A stretch of DNA of 51,909 nt from an uncultured Faecalibacterium sp. (lineage in GTDB: Bacteria; Bacillota; Clostridia; Oscillospirales; Ruminococcaceae), in the NCBI GenBank assembly GCA_900551435.1, contig URVW01000007.1, positions 1-51,909 of the forward strand, written 5' to 3'. The notes under the pieces are model-generated. The model did no database searches and had not been told where the DNA came from. It saw nothing but the letters and a program-made list of their open reading frames with translations. Positions 31,333-39,780 of this stretch are shown in pieces. Positions within the stretch are counted from its first letter, which is position 1, and each line of letters starts with the position of its first letter. Position numbers and translations under genes: made by a program.

Positions 31333-33693
31333 GGTGTTATCCTCCTTGACATTGGATCTATCTTCAACGGCTGCGGGCTGTGCGGAGACAGCGGGCAGGG
31401 CAGAAGTCTTGGATTTGGAAAGCGGGTGGTCGTGCTTGGTGCTGTGCAGATCAAACAGGTTCAGCCGCAGAGCATTGCTGACAACGCAGAAGCTCGACAG
31501 GCTCATGGCGGCCGCGCCGAACATCGGGTTCAGCGTCAGACCGAACGGGATAAACACACCGGCGGCCAGAGGGATGCCGATGATATTATAAATGAATGCC
31601 CAGAACAGGTTTTCGTGGATGTTGCGCAGGGTTGCGCGGCTCAGGCGGATGGCGGCGGGCACATCGGAGAGCTTGGAGTTCATCAGCACGACGTCAGCCG
31701 CATCGATAGCGACATCCGTGCCCGCACCAATGGCGATGCCGGTGTCGGCGCGGGTCAGTGCGGGTGCATCGTTGATGCCGTCGCCGACCATGGCGACCTT
31801 GCCCGCTTCCTGAAGCTTGCGGATGACGGCTTCCTTGCCGTCCGGCAGAACGCCCGCGATGACCTCATCGACGCCCGCCTGCCGGCCGATGGCGTCTGCG
31901 GTGCGCTGGTTGTCGCCAGTCAGCATCACGACCCGGATGCCCATATTCTGCAGTTCGCGGATGGCGCGGGGACTGTCCTCTTTGATGGTATCGGCCACAG
32001 CGACCACACCCAGCAGACGGCCCGCACCGCCGAAGTAAAGCGGCGTCTTGCCCTCGTTGGCAAGCGCAGAAGCCTGTTCTTTCAATGCGGCGGAAACGGG
32101 GACTTTCGTTTCAATAAAGGACGCATTGCCGCCGTAAATCTCCATGCCGTCCAGCTTTGCGGCCAGACCGTTTCCGGGCAGAGCCGCGAAATCGGAGACT
32201 TCAGGCGCGTTGATGTGTGCCGTCTCAGTGTAGGCGAGAACGGCCTTGGCCAGCGGGTGCTCGCTCTTGCGTTCGAGCGCGGCGGCCAGCGTCAGAAGCT
32301 CGTTTTCGCTGACGCCCTCTGCGGGCAGGATGTCGGTCACCTTGGGTTCGCCGCTGGTGATGGTTCCGGTCTTATCCAGCGCAACGATCTGCGTGCGGCC
32401 CGCCGCTTCCAGCGAAGCTGCCGTCTTGAACAGGATGCCATTTTTTGCACCAAGGCCGTTGCCGACCATGATGGCGACCGGCGTCGCCAGACCCAGCGCG
32501 CAGGGGCAGCTGATGACCAGCACCGAAATGCCGCGGGCCAGTGCATAGCCGAACTCGCGGCCCAGCAGCAGCCAGACGATGGTTGTCAGCACAGCGATGG
32601 AAATGACCGCCGGAACAAAGAAACCAGACACCGTATCGGCGATTTTTGCGATGGGTGCTTTGGTGGCAGCGGCATCGCTGACCATCTTGATGATCTGGGC
32701 CAGCGTGGTGTCCTCGCCGACGCGGGTGGCTTCGCAGCGCAGGAAGCCGGACTGGTTGGTGGTCGCCGCCGAGACCTTGTCGCCCTCGGCCTTGTCCACC
32801 GGGATGCTCTCGCCGGTCAGGGCGCTTTCGTTCACGGCGCTGGAACCTTCCAGCACGATGCCGTCCACGGGGATGTTCTCGCCGGGGCGGACCACAAAAA
32901 CGTCGCCTTTGCGTACTTCTGCGATGGGCACGCTGACCTCTTCACCGTCCCGAAGTAGGGTGGCCGTTTTGGGGGCGAGCTTCATCAGACTTTTCAGGGC
33001 GTCCGTGGTCTTGCCCTTGGAGCGGGCTTCCAGCATCTTGCCCACGGTGATGAGGGTCAGGATCATGGCGGCCGACTCGAAGTAGAACTCCATCATATAG
33101 TGCATGACCATCTCGTCATTGCCGTGGAGCTGGGCGTCCGTCATGGCGAACAGGGCGTAGGTGCTCCAGATGAAGCTGGCCGAAGAACCCAGCGCCACCA
33201 GCGTATCCATGTTGGGCGCACGGTGGATGAGGCCTTTGAAGCCGTTGATGAAGAACTTCTGGTTGATGACCATGACGATGCCCGCCAGCAGAAGCTGAAC
33301 AAGGCCCATCGCGATGTGGTTGCCGTCGAACCAGTGGGGGAGCGGCCAGCCCCACATCATGTGGCCCATCGAAAAGTACATCAGAACGGCCAAAAAGATC
33401 AGCGATGCGATCAGCCGCTTTTTCAGTTTGGGTGTCTCGTGATCCGCAAGGGCGTCCAGATCGGCGCTGGGGTCCGGGGCGGATGTCGCGCTGTTGGATT
33501 TCGGGCTGGCCCCGTAGCCAGCGTCCTGCACGGCTTTGATGATGGCGGAAGCGCTGGCTGTGCCTTCCACGCCCATCGAGTTGGTCAGCAAGCTGACCGA
33601 GCAGCTCGTGACGCCGGGGACGTTCTTCACGGCCTTTTCCACCCGGGCAGAGCAGGCCGCGCAGCTCATGCCGGTAACGTTGTATTGTTCCAT
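31123..33693 (-). CDS. copA: copper-exporting P1B-type ATPase with fused C-terminal CopZ domain
   Basis: An 856-residue Cu(I) efflux pump. Order: N-terminal heavy-metal domain with GMSCAAC (C11, C14); eight membrane helices; CPC at 396-398 in the transport helix; phosphorylation motif DKTGT with D440; GDGINDAP hinge; then after the last helices a linker of about 45 residues and a second heavy-metal domain with GMMCGHC. The second domain is preceded in frame by AAGGAGG and an ATG, so it may also be made alone. The normal length without this domain is about 750-800. Located downstream of csoR, its expected Cu(I)-responsive repressor. GGAGT precedes the ATG at 33693. Confidence 0.95.
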   Translation of the reverse strand: MEQYNVTGMSCAACSARVEKAVKNVPGVTSCSVSLLTNSMGVEGTASASAIIKAVQDAGYGASPKSNSATSAPDPSADLDALADHETPKLKKRLIASLIFLAVLMYFSMGHMMWGWPLPHWFDGNHIAMGLVQLLLAGIVMVINQKFFINGFKGLIHRAPNMDTLVALGSSASFIWSTYALFAMTDAQLHGNDEMVMHYMMEFYFESAAMILTLITVGKMLEARSKGKTTDALKSLMKLAPKTATLLRDGEEVSVPIAEVRKGDVFVVRPGENIPVDGIVLEGSSAVNESALTGESIPVDKAEGDKVSAATTNQSGFLRCEATRVGEDTTLAQIIKMVSDAAATKAPIAKIADTVSGFFVPAVISIAVLTTIVWLLLGREFGYALARGISVLVISCPCALGLATPVAIMVGNGLGAKNGILFKTAASLEAAGRTQIVALDKTGTITSGEPKVTDILPAEGVSENELLTLAAALERKSEHPLAKAVLAYTETAHINAPEVSDFAALPGNGLAAKLDGMEIYGGNASFIETKVPVSAALKEQASALANEGKTPLYFGGAGRLLGVVAVADTIKEDSPRAIRELQNMGIRVVMLTGDNQRTADAIGRQAGVDEVIAGVLPDGKEAVIRKLQEAGKVAMVGDGINDAPALTRADTGIAIGAGTDVAIDAADVVLMNSKLSDVPAAIRLSRATLRNIHENLFWAFIYNIIGIPLAAGVFIPFGLTLNPMFGAAAMSLSSFCVVSNALRLNLFDLHSTKHDHPLSKSKTSALPAVSAQPAAVEDRSNVKEDNTMKKTLHVEGMMCGHCEARVKKALEALPEVSEAVVSHEAGTAIVTLNADVSNNALKKAVEDQDYKVTGIE

Positions 33694-33732
33694 AGTTTCA
33701 CTCCTGAGGATGCTTAGGGTATCCGAAAAGGG

Positions 33733-34140
33733 TCATTTCATGAGTTTTGGCAGCAATTTCAGCAGCTCATCGAGCTTTTCATCGCTGCCTTCCCGCAGGT
33801 CGTCTGCCACGCAGGTGCGGACATGCTGGCTGAGAAGCTCTTTGGTAAAGCTGTTCAGGGCCGAATTTGCCGCCGCGACCTGCACCAGAATGTCAGCGCA
33901 GTAAACGTCTTTTTCCACCATGCCGCGGATGCCGCGAATTTGCCCTTCGATGCGGTTCAGCCGGTGGATGAGGCTTTTGTATTCTTCCGCTGTCCGCTTT
34001 TTGTGGCGGCAGCAGCAGGAAGAGATCGTCTCTGCCGGTCCGCTCTCCGGTCGTTCGGTGTCCGCTGTGGTGTTGGCACAGCAGGGAGAAATGGTTCCTT
34101 CGCCGTGGCAGCAGGAAGGGATTTTGGTCGCTTCGCTCAT
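33733..34140 (-). CDS. csoR: CsoR-family copper-sensing repressor with Cys-rich N-terminal extension
   Basis: A 135-residue DUF156 protein. The CsoR fold starts near residue 50, with the Cu(I) ligands C81, H106 and C110. It binds operator DNA until Cu(I) binds. An unusual extension of about 48 residues precedes it, with cysteine pairs at 10/11 and 20/21 and a triplet at 42-44, plus HGEG and RHKKR. Typical CsoR proteins begin near the fold. The extra cysteines could scavenge metal. The ATG at 34140 has AAAGGAG upstream. The gene is upstream of copA, and an operator-like palindrome lies in its leader. Confidence 0.9.
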   Translation of the reverse strand: MSEATKIPSCCHGEGTISPCCANTTADTERPESGPAETISSCCCRHKKRTAEEYKSLIHRLNRIEGQIRGIRGMVEKDVYCADILVQVAAANSALNSFTKELLSQHVRTCVADDLREGSDEKLDELLKLLPKLMK

Positions 34141-34159
34141 GGAAACAACTCCTTTCAAT

Positions 34160-34219
34160 TACCCCATGGGGGTATCTATCGTGCGATGTTATTGTAGCAC
34201 AGTTTGTCCTACGGAACAA
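34160..34219 (-). promoter_or_regulatory. csoR promoter with CsoR-type operator
   Basis: On the minus strand TTGTTC (34214-34219), 17 nt, TACAAT (34191-34196). The palindrome TACCCCCATGGGGTA (34160-34174) lies about 10-24 bases after the expected start site and matches the G/C-run palindromes bound by CsoR. Confidence 0.8.
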
Positions 34220-34268
34220 GTAGGAGATGCAATTTCAAATGTTAATATTTTGTGAACACACGGAACAG

Positions 34269-34310
34269 CAAAAAAGCCCGATGCAGGGCAGAAAGCGCCA
34301 GCACCGGGCC
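34269..34310 (-). terminator. intrinsic terminator of the isomerase operon
   Basis: On the minus strand a 12-bp imperfect stem (GCCCGGTGCTGG with CCTGCATCGGGC) is followed by TTTTTT. Confidence 0.8.
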
Positions 34311-34322
34311 AAGAATCAAAAA

Positions 34323-35159
34323 TTATTCGCAGAATTTCCGCATGAATGCAATGTCGCTGGCCGCTTTTGCGGGAACCGCTTCCTCGCGCAGAACGGGAAG
34401 GACCCTCTGCGGCATCTGCTTGAGCATCGCAAAGCCGCCCGCGTAATCCACGCAGGAATCCTCCAGCGAGGTGGAATACAGCGTTCCATCCGGCTGGAAG
34501 TTCTGCCCCTTGAAGTGAACGGCGGTGATCTTGTCACCATACCAGCTGCCGACCTTGTCCCAGATGCGGCGCTGGGCGTCCACGGAAGCGTTTTCCGGGC
34601 CGACGTAGTTTGCAAGGTCGCAGATGATGCGCAGGTTGGGGCTGGCGATGGTATCCAACACCATCTTGACCGCCTCGGGGGTATTCATGGCGTGGTAATA
34701 GACGCATTCCACAGCGAACAAAACGCCCTGCTCTTCACAGGCGGGCAGAATTTCGCCCAGACTCCGCAGCAGCGCTTCCTGTGCTTCCTTGCGGGTCACA
34801 CCGGGCTGCTTGGCCATGTTGGTCGTCTCGCTGCCCATGCAGCCAGCGCCCAGCGCCTTGGCGACCGAAATCTGGCTCAGTGCCTTGGCAACTTCGGCGC
34901 GGCGCTTGTCCTCGTCAGCGTAGCCCAGCTCCACATAAGTGCCGTCCACGGCGATGGAAACGCCGGAAGCGGCCACAGCGGCTTTCGTGGCTTCGACCAG
35001 TTCCGGCGTCACGTCCGCATAGCTCTTGACGCCCTCGATGGCCTTGGTGTAGGCCAGCTGGGTGCAGGAAAAACCAGCCTTGCCGATGGAAGAAAACAGC
35101 TCTTCGGGGGTATGACGGCCAAAGTCATGGCCGCGTGCACCGATGATAAATTCAGACAT
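34323..35159 (-). CDS. sugar phosphate isomerase/epimerase family protein (TIM barrel)
   Basis: A 278-residue protein of the xylose isomerase-like/AP endonuclease 2 fold. Typical metal-binding segments are AVECVYYHAMNTPE, IICDLANYVG and ITAVHFKGQNF. These enzymes isomerise or epimerise sugars or related polyols; the substrate is not clear. The ATG at 35159 has AAAAGGAG upstream and excludes a longer start at 35183. Third and last gene of an operon with DUF4250 and an esterase-like gene. Confidence 0.82.
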   Translation of the reverse strand: MSEFIIGARGHDFGRHTPEELFSSIGKAGFSCTQLAYTKAIEGVKSYADVTPELVEATKAAVAASGVSIAVDGTYVELGYADEDKRRAEVAKALSQISVAKALGAGCMGSETTNMAKQPGVTRKEAQEALLRSLGEILPACEEQGVLFAVECVYYHAMNTPEAVKMVLDTIASPNLRIICDLANYVGPENASVDAQRRIWDKVGSWYGDKITAVHFKGQNFQPDGTLYSTSLEDSCVDYAGGFAMLKQMPQRVLPVLREEAVPAKAASDIAFMRKFCE

Positions 35160-35175
35160 AAAGGTTCTCCTTTTC

Positions 35176-35925
35176 TCAGCCAAACACGCGCTGGGCGAAC
35201 AGGTTCAGTTCCTTGCCCCACCAATACCAGTCGTGGGAGACGTCACTGCCCCAGATCTCGCAATGAGCGGGCAGACCGGCAGCTTCCAGCGCGGCCGAAA
35301 GCGCGCGGGTGTCGGCCAGCGCGTCGTTTTCGTAGCCGCCCTGACCGGCGCAGAGGATCAGGCTGTTCTCCTCGGCCTTGGCGAGAAGTTTTTTGTCAAG
35401 GATGCCGTCCTCGGCCAGAGCGGCGAGGGGAGCGTTCCGCAGAACAAGGTCGTCGGTGGTGTCGCCCAGAAAACGGGTGACGTTGTACAGGCCGGACAGG
35501 CCGATGGCTCCCGCGAACACCTCCGGGCGGCGCAGACGGCAGTTGACGGCCTGAACTGCACCGGTATCGACACCGACACACCAGATCGCGGCCTTTTTGT
35601 CACCGTTCAGTTCGCGGATGCGGGCGGCCAGCTCACTGGAAAGGTAGTTGAAATACTTTTCCTGCATCTCGGCACGGCGGCGGAGCGAGACGTCCCCGGC
35701 CAACAGGCTCTCAGCATCGATGCCGTCGGCTGTGAACAGCTGAATTTTGCCGGCATTCAGCAACGAAGCCACCGCATCCGGCATCCCGTTGTTCTCCCAG
35801 TCGTAAAAACGGCCACCCCGTGCGGGCAGGGCCAGCACCGGAACGCCCGCTGTTCCGTAGACCTTGAATTCCATCTCACGGCCGAGCATCCGGCTCCATT
35901 CCTTATAATAAGTACCTTGCATCAT
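35176..35925 (-). CDS. alpha/beta-hydrolase esterase-like protein
   Basis: A 249-residue protein resembling enterochelin esterase/S-formylglutathione hydrolase-type enzymes. The nucleophile elbow is GLSGLY near residue 143, with a His in SHDWYWWGKEL near the end. No signal peptide, so cytoplasmic. The ATG at 35925 (ATGATG) has AGGAGG nine bases upstream. It sits between DUF4250 and a sugar isomerase, which hints at carbohydrate-ester metabolism; this is inference. Confidence 0.78.
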   Translation of the reverse strand: MMQGTYYKEWSRMLGREMEFKVYGTAGVPVLALPARGGRFYDWENNGMPDAVASLLNAGKIQLFTADGIDAESLLAGDVSLRRRAEMQEKYFNYLSSELAARIRELNGDKKAAIWCVGVDTGAVQAVNCRLRRPEVFAGAIGLSGLYNVTRFLGDTTDDLVLRNAPLAALAEDGILDKKLLAKAEENSLILCAGQGGYENDALADTRALSAALEAAGLPAHCEIWGSDVSHDWYWWGKELNLFAQRVFG

Positions 35926-35944
35926 GGGAAGCATCCTCCTCAAT

Positions 35945-36121
35945 TTATACGAATTGATTTCGCGCCGAGTCGTACTCGTACCCGGCGGCAGAGAGCTTTG
36001 CGCACAGGGCGGCCTTGTCCTCGTCCAGATCGTCGCACAGGGCATCGAGACTGGGGTAGAAGTCGCGCAGTTTCAGGTTCACCATGCTCAAAAGCATGAT
36101 GGGGTCATTCGGCAGAGCCAT
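35945..36121 (-). CDS. DUF4250-family small protein
   Basis: A 58-residue protein that starts MALPNDPIMLLSMVNLKLRD and ends GYEYDSARNQFV, the full pattern of DUF4250, a short helical family common in Clostridia. GAGGAGG lies upstream of the ATG at 36121. It heads the esterase-isomerase operon. No function is known for the family. Confidence 0.8.
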   Translation of the reverse strand: MALPNDPIMLLSMVNLKLRDFYPSLDALCDDLDEDKAALCAKLSAAGYEYDSARNQFV

Positions 36122-36142
36122 GGTCTAAACCTCCTCGGATAA

Positions 36143-36175
36143 CAAAAAAGCCGGCCACTCGACAAAGTGACCGGC
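36143..36175 (-). terminator. intrinsic terminator of rpmB
   Basis: On the minus strand GCCGGTCACT pairs with AGTGGCCGGC (one G-U pair) and is followed by TTTTTT. Confidence 0.9.
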
Positions 36176-36188
36176 AACATGCAGCAGA

Positions 36189-36377
36189 TTAGACAGCGCG
36201 GGTGACTTTGCCAGCGCGCAGGCAACGGGAGCATGCGTAGATATACTTGGGAGAACCCTCCACGACCGCCTTGACACGACGGACATTCGGCTTCCAGGTA
36301 CGGTTGGAACGGCGATGGGAGTGAGAGACCTTAATACCGAAGGTAACGCCCTTGCCGCAGCATTCACACTTAGCCAT
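36189..36377 (-). CDS. rpmB: 50S ribosomal protein L28
   Basis: A 62-residue L28 with the usual SHRRSNRTWKPN segment. It is the zinc-binding form, with CECC near residue 4 and CSRC near residue 49. A component of the large ribosomal subunit near the E site. The gene has an AGGAGG site, its own promoter and its own terminator. In many Firmicutes it is likewise monocistronic. Confidence 0.95.
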   Translation of the reverse strand: MAKCECCGKGVTFGIKVSHSHRRSNRTWKPNVRRVKAVVEGSPKYIYACSRCLRAGKVTRAV

Positions 36378-36431
36378 GATACTTGCACCTCCTAGCAGTG
36401 AAGTAAGGAATTCAAAATAATCAGCTTGACT

Positions 36432-36460
36432 ATTGTATCAGAGAATCGAGAAAAATGCAA
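36432..36460 (-). promoter_or_regulatory. promoter of rpmB
   Basis: On the minus strand TTGCAT (36455-36460), 17 nt, TACAAT (36432-36437). Confidence 0.75.
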
Positions 36461-36509
36461 GGGCTTTTTGAAAATTTTTGCAGCATTTTTTCATCTGCGG
36501 CCCAAACCC

Positions 36510-36538
36510 TTGTCTGAAAACGAAAAAAATAGTACAAT
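36510..36538 (+). promoter_or_regulatory. promoter of the site-2 protease/scp operon
   Basis: TTGTCT (36510-36515), 17 nt, TACAAT (36533-36538). Confidence 0.75.
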
Positions 36539-36571
36539 AGGAACAAAATAATCTACGGTTAGGAGAAAAAC

Positions 36572-37246
36572 ATGACCGCACGCGGACTTTATTATCTGAT
36601 CCGGACGCTGGTGGCGCTGGTCGCCATCCCGTTCCATGAGGCGGGCCATGCCTTGGCAGCGTGGCTTCTGGGCGACCCCACCGCCAAGCGCGAGGGGCGG
36701 CTGTCGCTGAACCCGTTCAAGCATTTCGACCTTCTGGGCACGCTGTGCATGGTGTTTGCCGGGGTGGGCTGGGCAAAGCCGGTCTCGACCGACCCGCGCA
36801 ATTTCAAAAATCCGAAGCTCGGCATGGCACTCACGGCCCTGGCCGGCCCGGTGGCGAATCTGCTGTTGGCCTATTTCGCCATGGTGGTCTGGAAGCTGCT
36901 CTATTACTGGGCGCCGGTCACGGAAGTGACGGTTTTCGCAGCCCGGTTCCTCCAATACTTAGTGATGATGGACGTCAGCCTTGCGGTGTTCAACCTCATC
37001 CCGGTCCCGCCACTGGATGGCAGCCGGGTGCTGCTGGCGGTCCTGCCGGAACGAATCTATTTTGGGATGATGAAGTACGAACGGGTCATTATGGTCATCC
37101 TGCTGGCGGCAGTCTGGGGCGGATTTCTGGACGGCCCGCTGACGGTCCTGAACGGGGTCGTGTGGGACCTGCTGGACCTCGGCACGGGCTACATCGACCA
37201 GATCGCGTTCTCGGCCTACTATGCCTCCATTGGGGCGGTGATCTGA
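36572..37246 (+). CDS. site-2 protease family (M50) membrane metalloprotease
   Basis: A 224-residue multi-pass protein. HEAGH at residues 22-26 supplies two zinc ligands and the catalytic Glu, and NLIPVPPLDGSR near residue 140-150 supplies the third ligand. No PDZ domain, as in the short YwhC-like forms. They cleave transmembrane segments, but clients are unknown. It is the first gene of an operon with scpA and scpB, a common association in Firmicutes. The TAGGAG site and normal N-terminus support the ATG at 36572. Confidence 0.92.
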   Translation: MTARGLYYLIRTLVALVAIPFHEAGHALAAWLLGDPTAKREGRLSLNPFKHFDLLGTLCMVFAGVGWAKPVSTDPRNFKNPKLGMALTALAGPVANLLLAYFAMVVWKLLYYWAPVTEVTVFAARFLQYLVMMDVSLAVFNLIPVPPLDGSRVLLAVLPERIYFGMMKYERVIMVILLAAVWGGFLDGPLTVLNGVVWDLLDLGTGYIDQIAFSAYYASIGAVI

Positions 37247-37975
37247 GTGGCAGAGGAACTGACCTTTCATCTGGAAGATTTCGAAGGCCCGCTGGAACTG
37301 CTGCTGACACTGGTGCAGAAGCACAAGATGGACCTGCACAACATCCCGATCTTGGAGCTGATCGACCAGTACACCCATGCGGTGGGATCGGCAGGGGAGA
37401 CAGACCCCGAGATCGCCAGCGCCTTTATCGAGATGGCGGCGCATCTGGTCGAGATGAAGAGCTATCTGCTCCTGCCCCGCAGCGAAAAGGGCGAGCGGAT
37501 GAAGCAGGAGCTGACCGGTCAGCTGATCGAATACGACCAGTGCCGCCGGATGGCCGCCCAGCTGCGGGAGTGCGCCGACCAAGCGCCGGTGTTCGTCCGC
37601 GCGCCCTTACAGATGGAATGGGACACGACCTATGATCTGTTCCATTCGCCGCAGGTACTGGCCGACTGCTGGAAAGCGCTTTCGGGCCGAACGGCAGTCC
37701 TGCGCCGCCAGCCCACCCAGAAACAGTTCGAACCGCTGGTCGCGGCCCCGCAGGTGTCGGTGAGCAGCCGCGTGGTGTATATCCTGCGCCGGCTCATCAC
37801 AGGCGGCGTCGGGACGATGAAGCAGCTGTTTTCCCGCCGCCAGAGCCGGGGAGCCAACGTGGCAACGTTTCTGGCTCTGCTGGAACTGGTGCGCGGCGGG
37901 CGGGTCACGCTTGGCCCGGAAGGCCAGCTGACGATGCACCGCGGGCATCTGGAACGCACAAAGGAGAAGCCATGA
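37247..37975 (+). CDS. scpA: segregation and condensation protein A
   Basis: A 242-residue kleisin. The N-terminal FHLEDFEGPLELLLTLVQKHKMDL and the following EMAAHLVEMKSYLLLP segment are characteristic. It bridges the SMC ATPase heads and binds ScpB in the condensin-like complex. Starts with GTG right after the stop of the protease gene. The next gene overlaps by four bases. Confidence 0.95.
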   Translation: MAEELTFHLEDFEGPLELLLTLVQKHKMDLHNIPILELIDQYTHAVGSAGETDPEIASAFIEMAAHLVEMKSYLLLPRSEKGERMKQELTGQLIEYDQCRRMAAQLRECADQAPVFVRAPLQMEWDTTYDLFHSPQVLADCWKALSGRTAVLRRQPTQKQFEPLVAAPQVSVSSRVVYILRRLITGGVGTMKQLFSRRQSRGANVATFLALLELVRGGRVTLGPEGQLTMHRGHLERTKEKP

Positions 37976-38505
37976 ATCAGAAAAAGATCAGAGCCGCTGT
38001 GGAAGCGATGCTCTTTGCCTATGCGGAGCCGATCAGCGCGGAAAAGCTGGCACAGGCGCTGCAGGTCCCGCTGGCCAGCGTGGAACCGGCGCTCGAGGAC
38101 CTGCGGGTGCGCTATGCCCGAGAGGACAGCGGTTTGTGTCTGCTCCACCTGAACACTCACTGGCAGCTGGCGACCAAGGCCGACTTCGCCGAGTGTGTCC
38201 GCCGCGTGATGGACACCCGCCGCTCCGCGCCGCTGGGTCCTGCGGCCATGGAAACGCTGACGGTCATTGCCTATAACCAGCCCGTTTCCCGTGCGTTCAT
38301 CGAGAAGGTGCGCGGCGTGGATTCCTCGTCCAGCGTGTCGAGCTTGTTGGAAAAGGGCCTGATCGAAGAAGCCGGACGGCTCGACCTGCCCGGACGCCCG
38401 GTCGCGTTCCGGACGACGGATGTGTTCCTGCGCTGCTTTGGCCTGTCCAGCTTGGACGACCTGCCGCCCATCCACTCAGAAACAGAAAGTGGGGGAGCTG
38501 TATGA
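37972..38505 (+). CDS. scpB: segregation and condensation protein B
   Basis: A 177-residue protein with two winged-helix domains. The segments AVEAMLFAYAEPIS near the start and TVIAYNQPVSRAFIEKVRGVDSS near residue 97 are the family signatures. Dimerises and binds ScpA. Coupled by ATGA overlaps with both neighbours. Confidence 0.95.
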   Translation: MNQKKIRAAVEAMLFAYAEPISAEKLAQALQVPLASVEPALEDLRVRYAREDSGLCLLHLNTHWQLATKADFAECVRRVMDTRRSAPLGPAAMETLTVIAYNQPVSRAFIEKVRGVDSSSSVSSLLEKGLIEEAGRLDLPGRPVAFRTTDVFLRCFGLSSLDDLPPIHSETESGGAV

Positions 38506-39239
38506 CCATCATCGGGAGCATTCTGGGAGTGCTGGGAGCGGTGCTCCTCTTCCTATTAAAATGCATCGGTATTTTGCTGCTCATCTTTTTGGTGCTGGCG
38601 GTGCTGTTGCTGCTCTGCCCCTTCTGCGTGGATGTCGCGTGGGAGCAGAGCACGCTGACCGTCAAGGCCGGAGCGCTGGGAATCACGTTCCCGGTGTTTC
38701 AGTATCCGAAGCCGGAACCGCCCGCCGAACCGGAGGAACCCAAAGGCATTTTTGGAAAACTGAAGGCCCGGTTCCGTGCATGGCGGGCAGACCGCAAAGC
38801 GAAAAAAGCGGCAAATAAGCCCGCCGAGCCGAAACCCAAACAGCCCGCGACGCCCCGCAAAAAGGCAAAGCTGACCTTGAATGTTCTCTGCTCTATCCTG
38901 CGGGGGGCGGGCACGCTGACAAAAGCGATCATCGGGGCGCTGCGCATCACGAAGATCAATGTCTGCCTTGGCGTCCGCGGCGACGGCGACCCCGCCGAGG
39001 CCGCCCGCAGTTACGGAAAGCTGAACGTCTGGCTGTACAGCGCACTGGGCTTCCTCGACCGTTTTGTTTATCTGGATTTTGAACAGCTGCGTCTGCTCCC
39101 GGATTTCGGTTCCGCAGAGCCGACTGTGGAGGACTACGTTTCGTTCCGTGTTTCGGCACAGGCGTATTCCATCGCTTTCACCGCTCTGCGCGTTCTTTAC
39201 GAGCTTTGGCGCGAAAAAGTACTCGACGTGTTCCTCTGA
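38502..39239 (+). CDS. DUF2953 domain-containing membrane protein
   Basis: A 245-residue protein with a long N-terminal hydrophobic region (residues 3-42, probably two helices), a Lys/Pro/Ala-rich linker (about 70-125) and a C-terminal domain of the DUF2953 type (GDGDPAEAARSYGKLNVWLYSALG pattern reduced to its family layout). DUF2953 genes are frequent neighbours of scpB and gerW in Firmicutes. Function unknown. Coupled to scpB by a four-base overlap. Confidence 0.75.
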   Translation: MTIIGSILGVLGAVLLFLLKCIGILLLIFLVLAVLLLLCPFCVDVAWEQSTLTVKAGALGITFPVFQYPKPEPPAEPEEPKGIFGKLKARFRAWRADRKAKKAANKPAEPKPKQPATPRKKAKLTLNVLCSILRGAGTLTKAIIGALRITKINVCLGVRGDGDPAEAARSYGKLNVWLYSALGFLDRFVYLDFEQLRLLPDFGSAEPTVEDYVSFRVSAQAYSIAFTALRVLYELWREKVLDVFL

Positions 39240-39251
39240 TTCTGCTATAAT
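39223..39251 (+). promoter_or_regulatory. possible separate promoter of gerW
   Basis: TCGACG (39223-39228), 17 nt, TATAAT (39246-39251), overlapping the end of the DUF2953 gene. Confidence 0.5.
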
Positions 39252-39341
39252 ATATCTGTATGGTGTGTCCGCTTTTCCGTCCAAGATGGGGAAGTGTTCC
39301 GGGGAGGAAACTCCCAGTATTGAAATAAGGAGGCCGAATTT

Positions 39342-39761
39342 ATGGCTGAGCATCCGATTCAAGGTTTAATGAACGTCACGATGGACAAGATCCGTCAGAT
39401 GGTGGATTCTAACACCATCATCGGCAAGCCGATCACCACCGAGGACGGCACGACCATCCTGCCGGTTTCCAAGCTGAGCTTTGGCTTTGCTTCCGCCGGC
39501 ACGGACTTCGACGGCAAGAATGCTGCAAACAAGGATCTGTTCGGCGGCGGCTCTGGCGCCGGTGTCAACATCCAGCCCGTGGCATTTCTGGTGGTCAAGG
39601 ACGGCTGCGTCCGCACCATCCAGCTGGCCGACAGCTCCAACACTGTGGACCGCGCCCTGACGATGATTCCCGAACTGGTGGAGAAGGTCAGCGCCCTCCT
39701 GAAAAAGGACGAAAAGGCAGCGCCCGCCGCAGTTTCCGAAGAATCTGCAAAAGAGCAGTAA
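39342..39761 (+). CDS. gerW: GerW/YtfJ-family sporulation-associated protein
   Basis: A 139-residue protein with the family pattern HPIQGLMNVTMDKIRQMVDS, VIGKPIT-like strand, LPVSKLSFGFASAGTDF and Gly-rich FGGGSGAGVNI. The B. subtilis protein YtfJ is needed for spore germination. The gene also occurs in Clostridia that do not form spores, so its role here may differ. GGAGG precedes the ATG. It follows the DUF2953 gene, as in spore formers. Confidence 0.9.
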   Translation: MAEHPIQGLMNVTMDKIRQMVDSNTIIGKPITTEDGTTILPVSKLSFGFASAGTDFDGKNAANKDLFGGGSGAGVNIQPVAFLVVKDGCVRTIQLADSSNTVDRALTMIPELVEKVSALLKKDEKAAPAAVSEESAKEQ

Positions 39762-39780
39762 ACACCAAACCCATCGCCGT

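Noticed and set aside
31111..32958. Plus-strand frame opposite copA
   Set aside because: copA motifs (GMSCAAC, CPC, DKTGT, GDGINDAP) establish the minus strand as coding.
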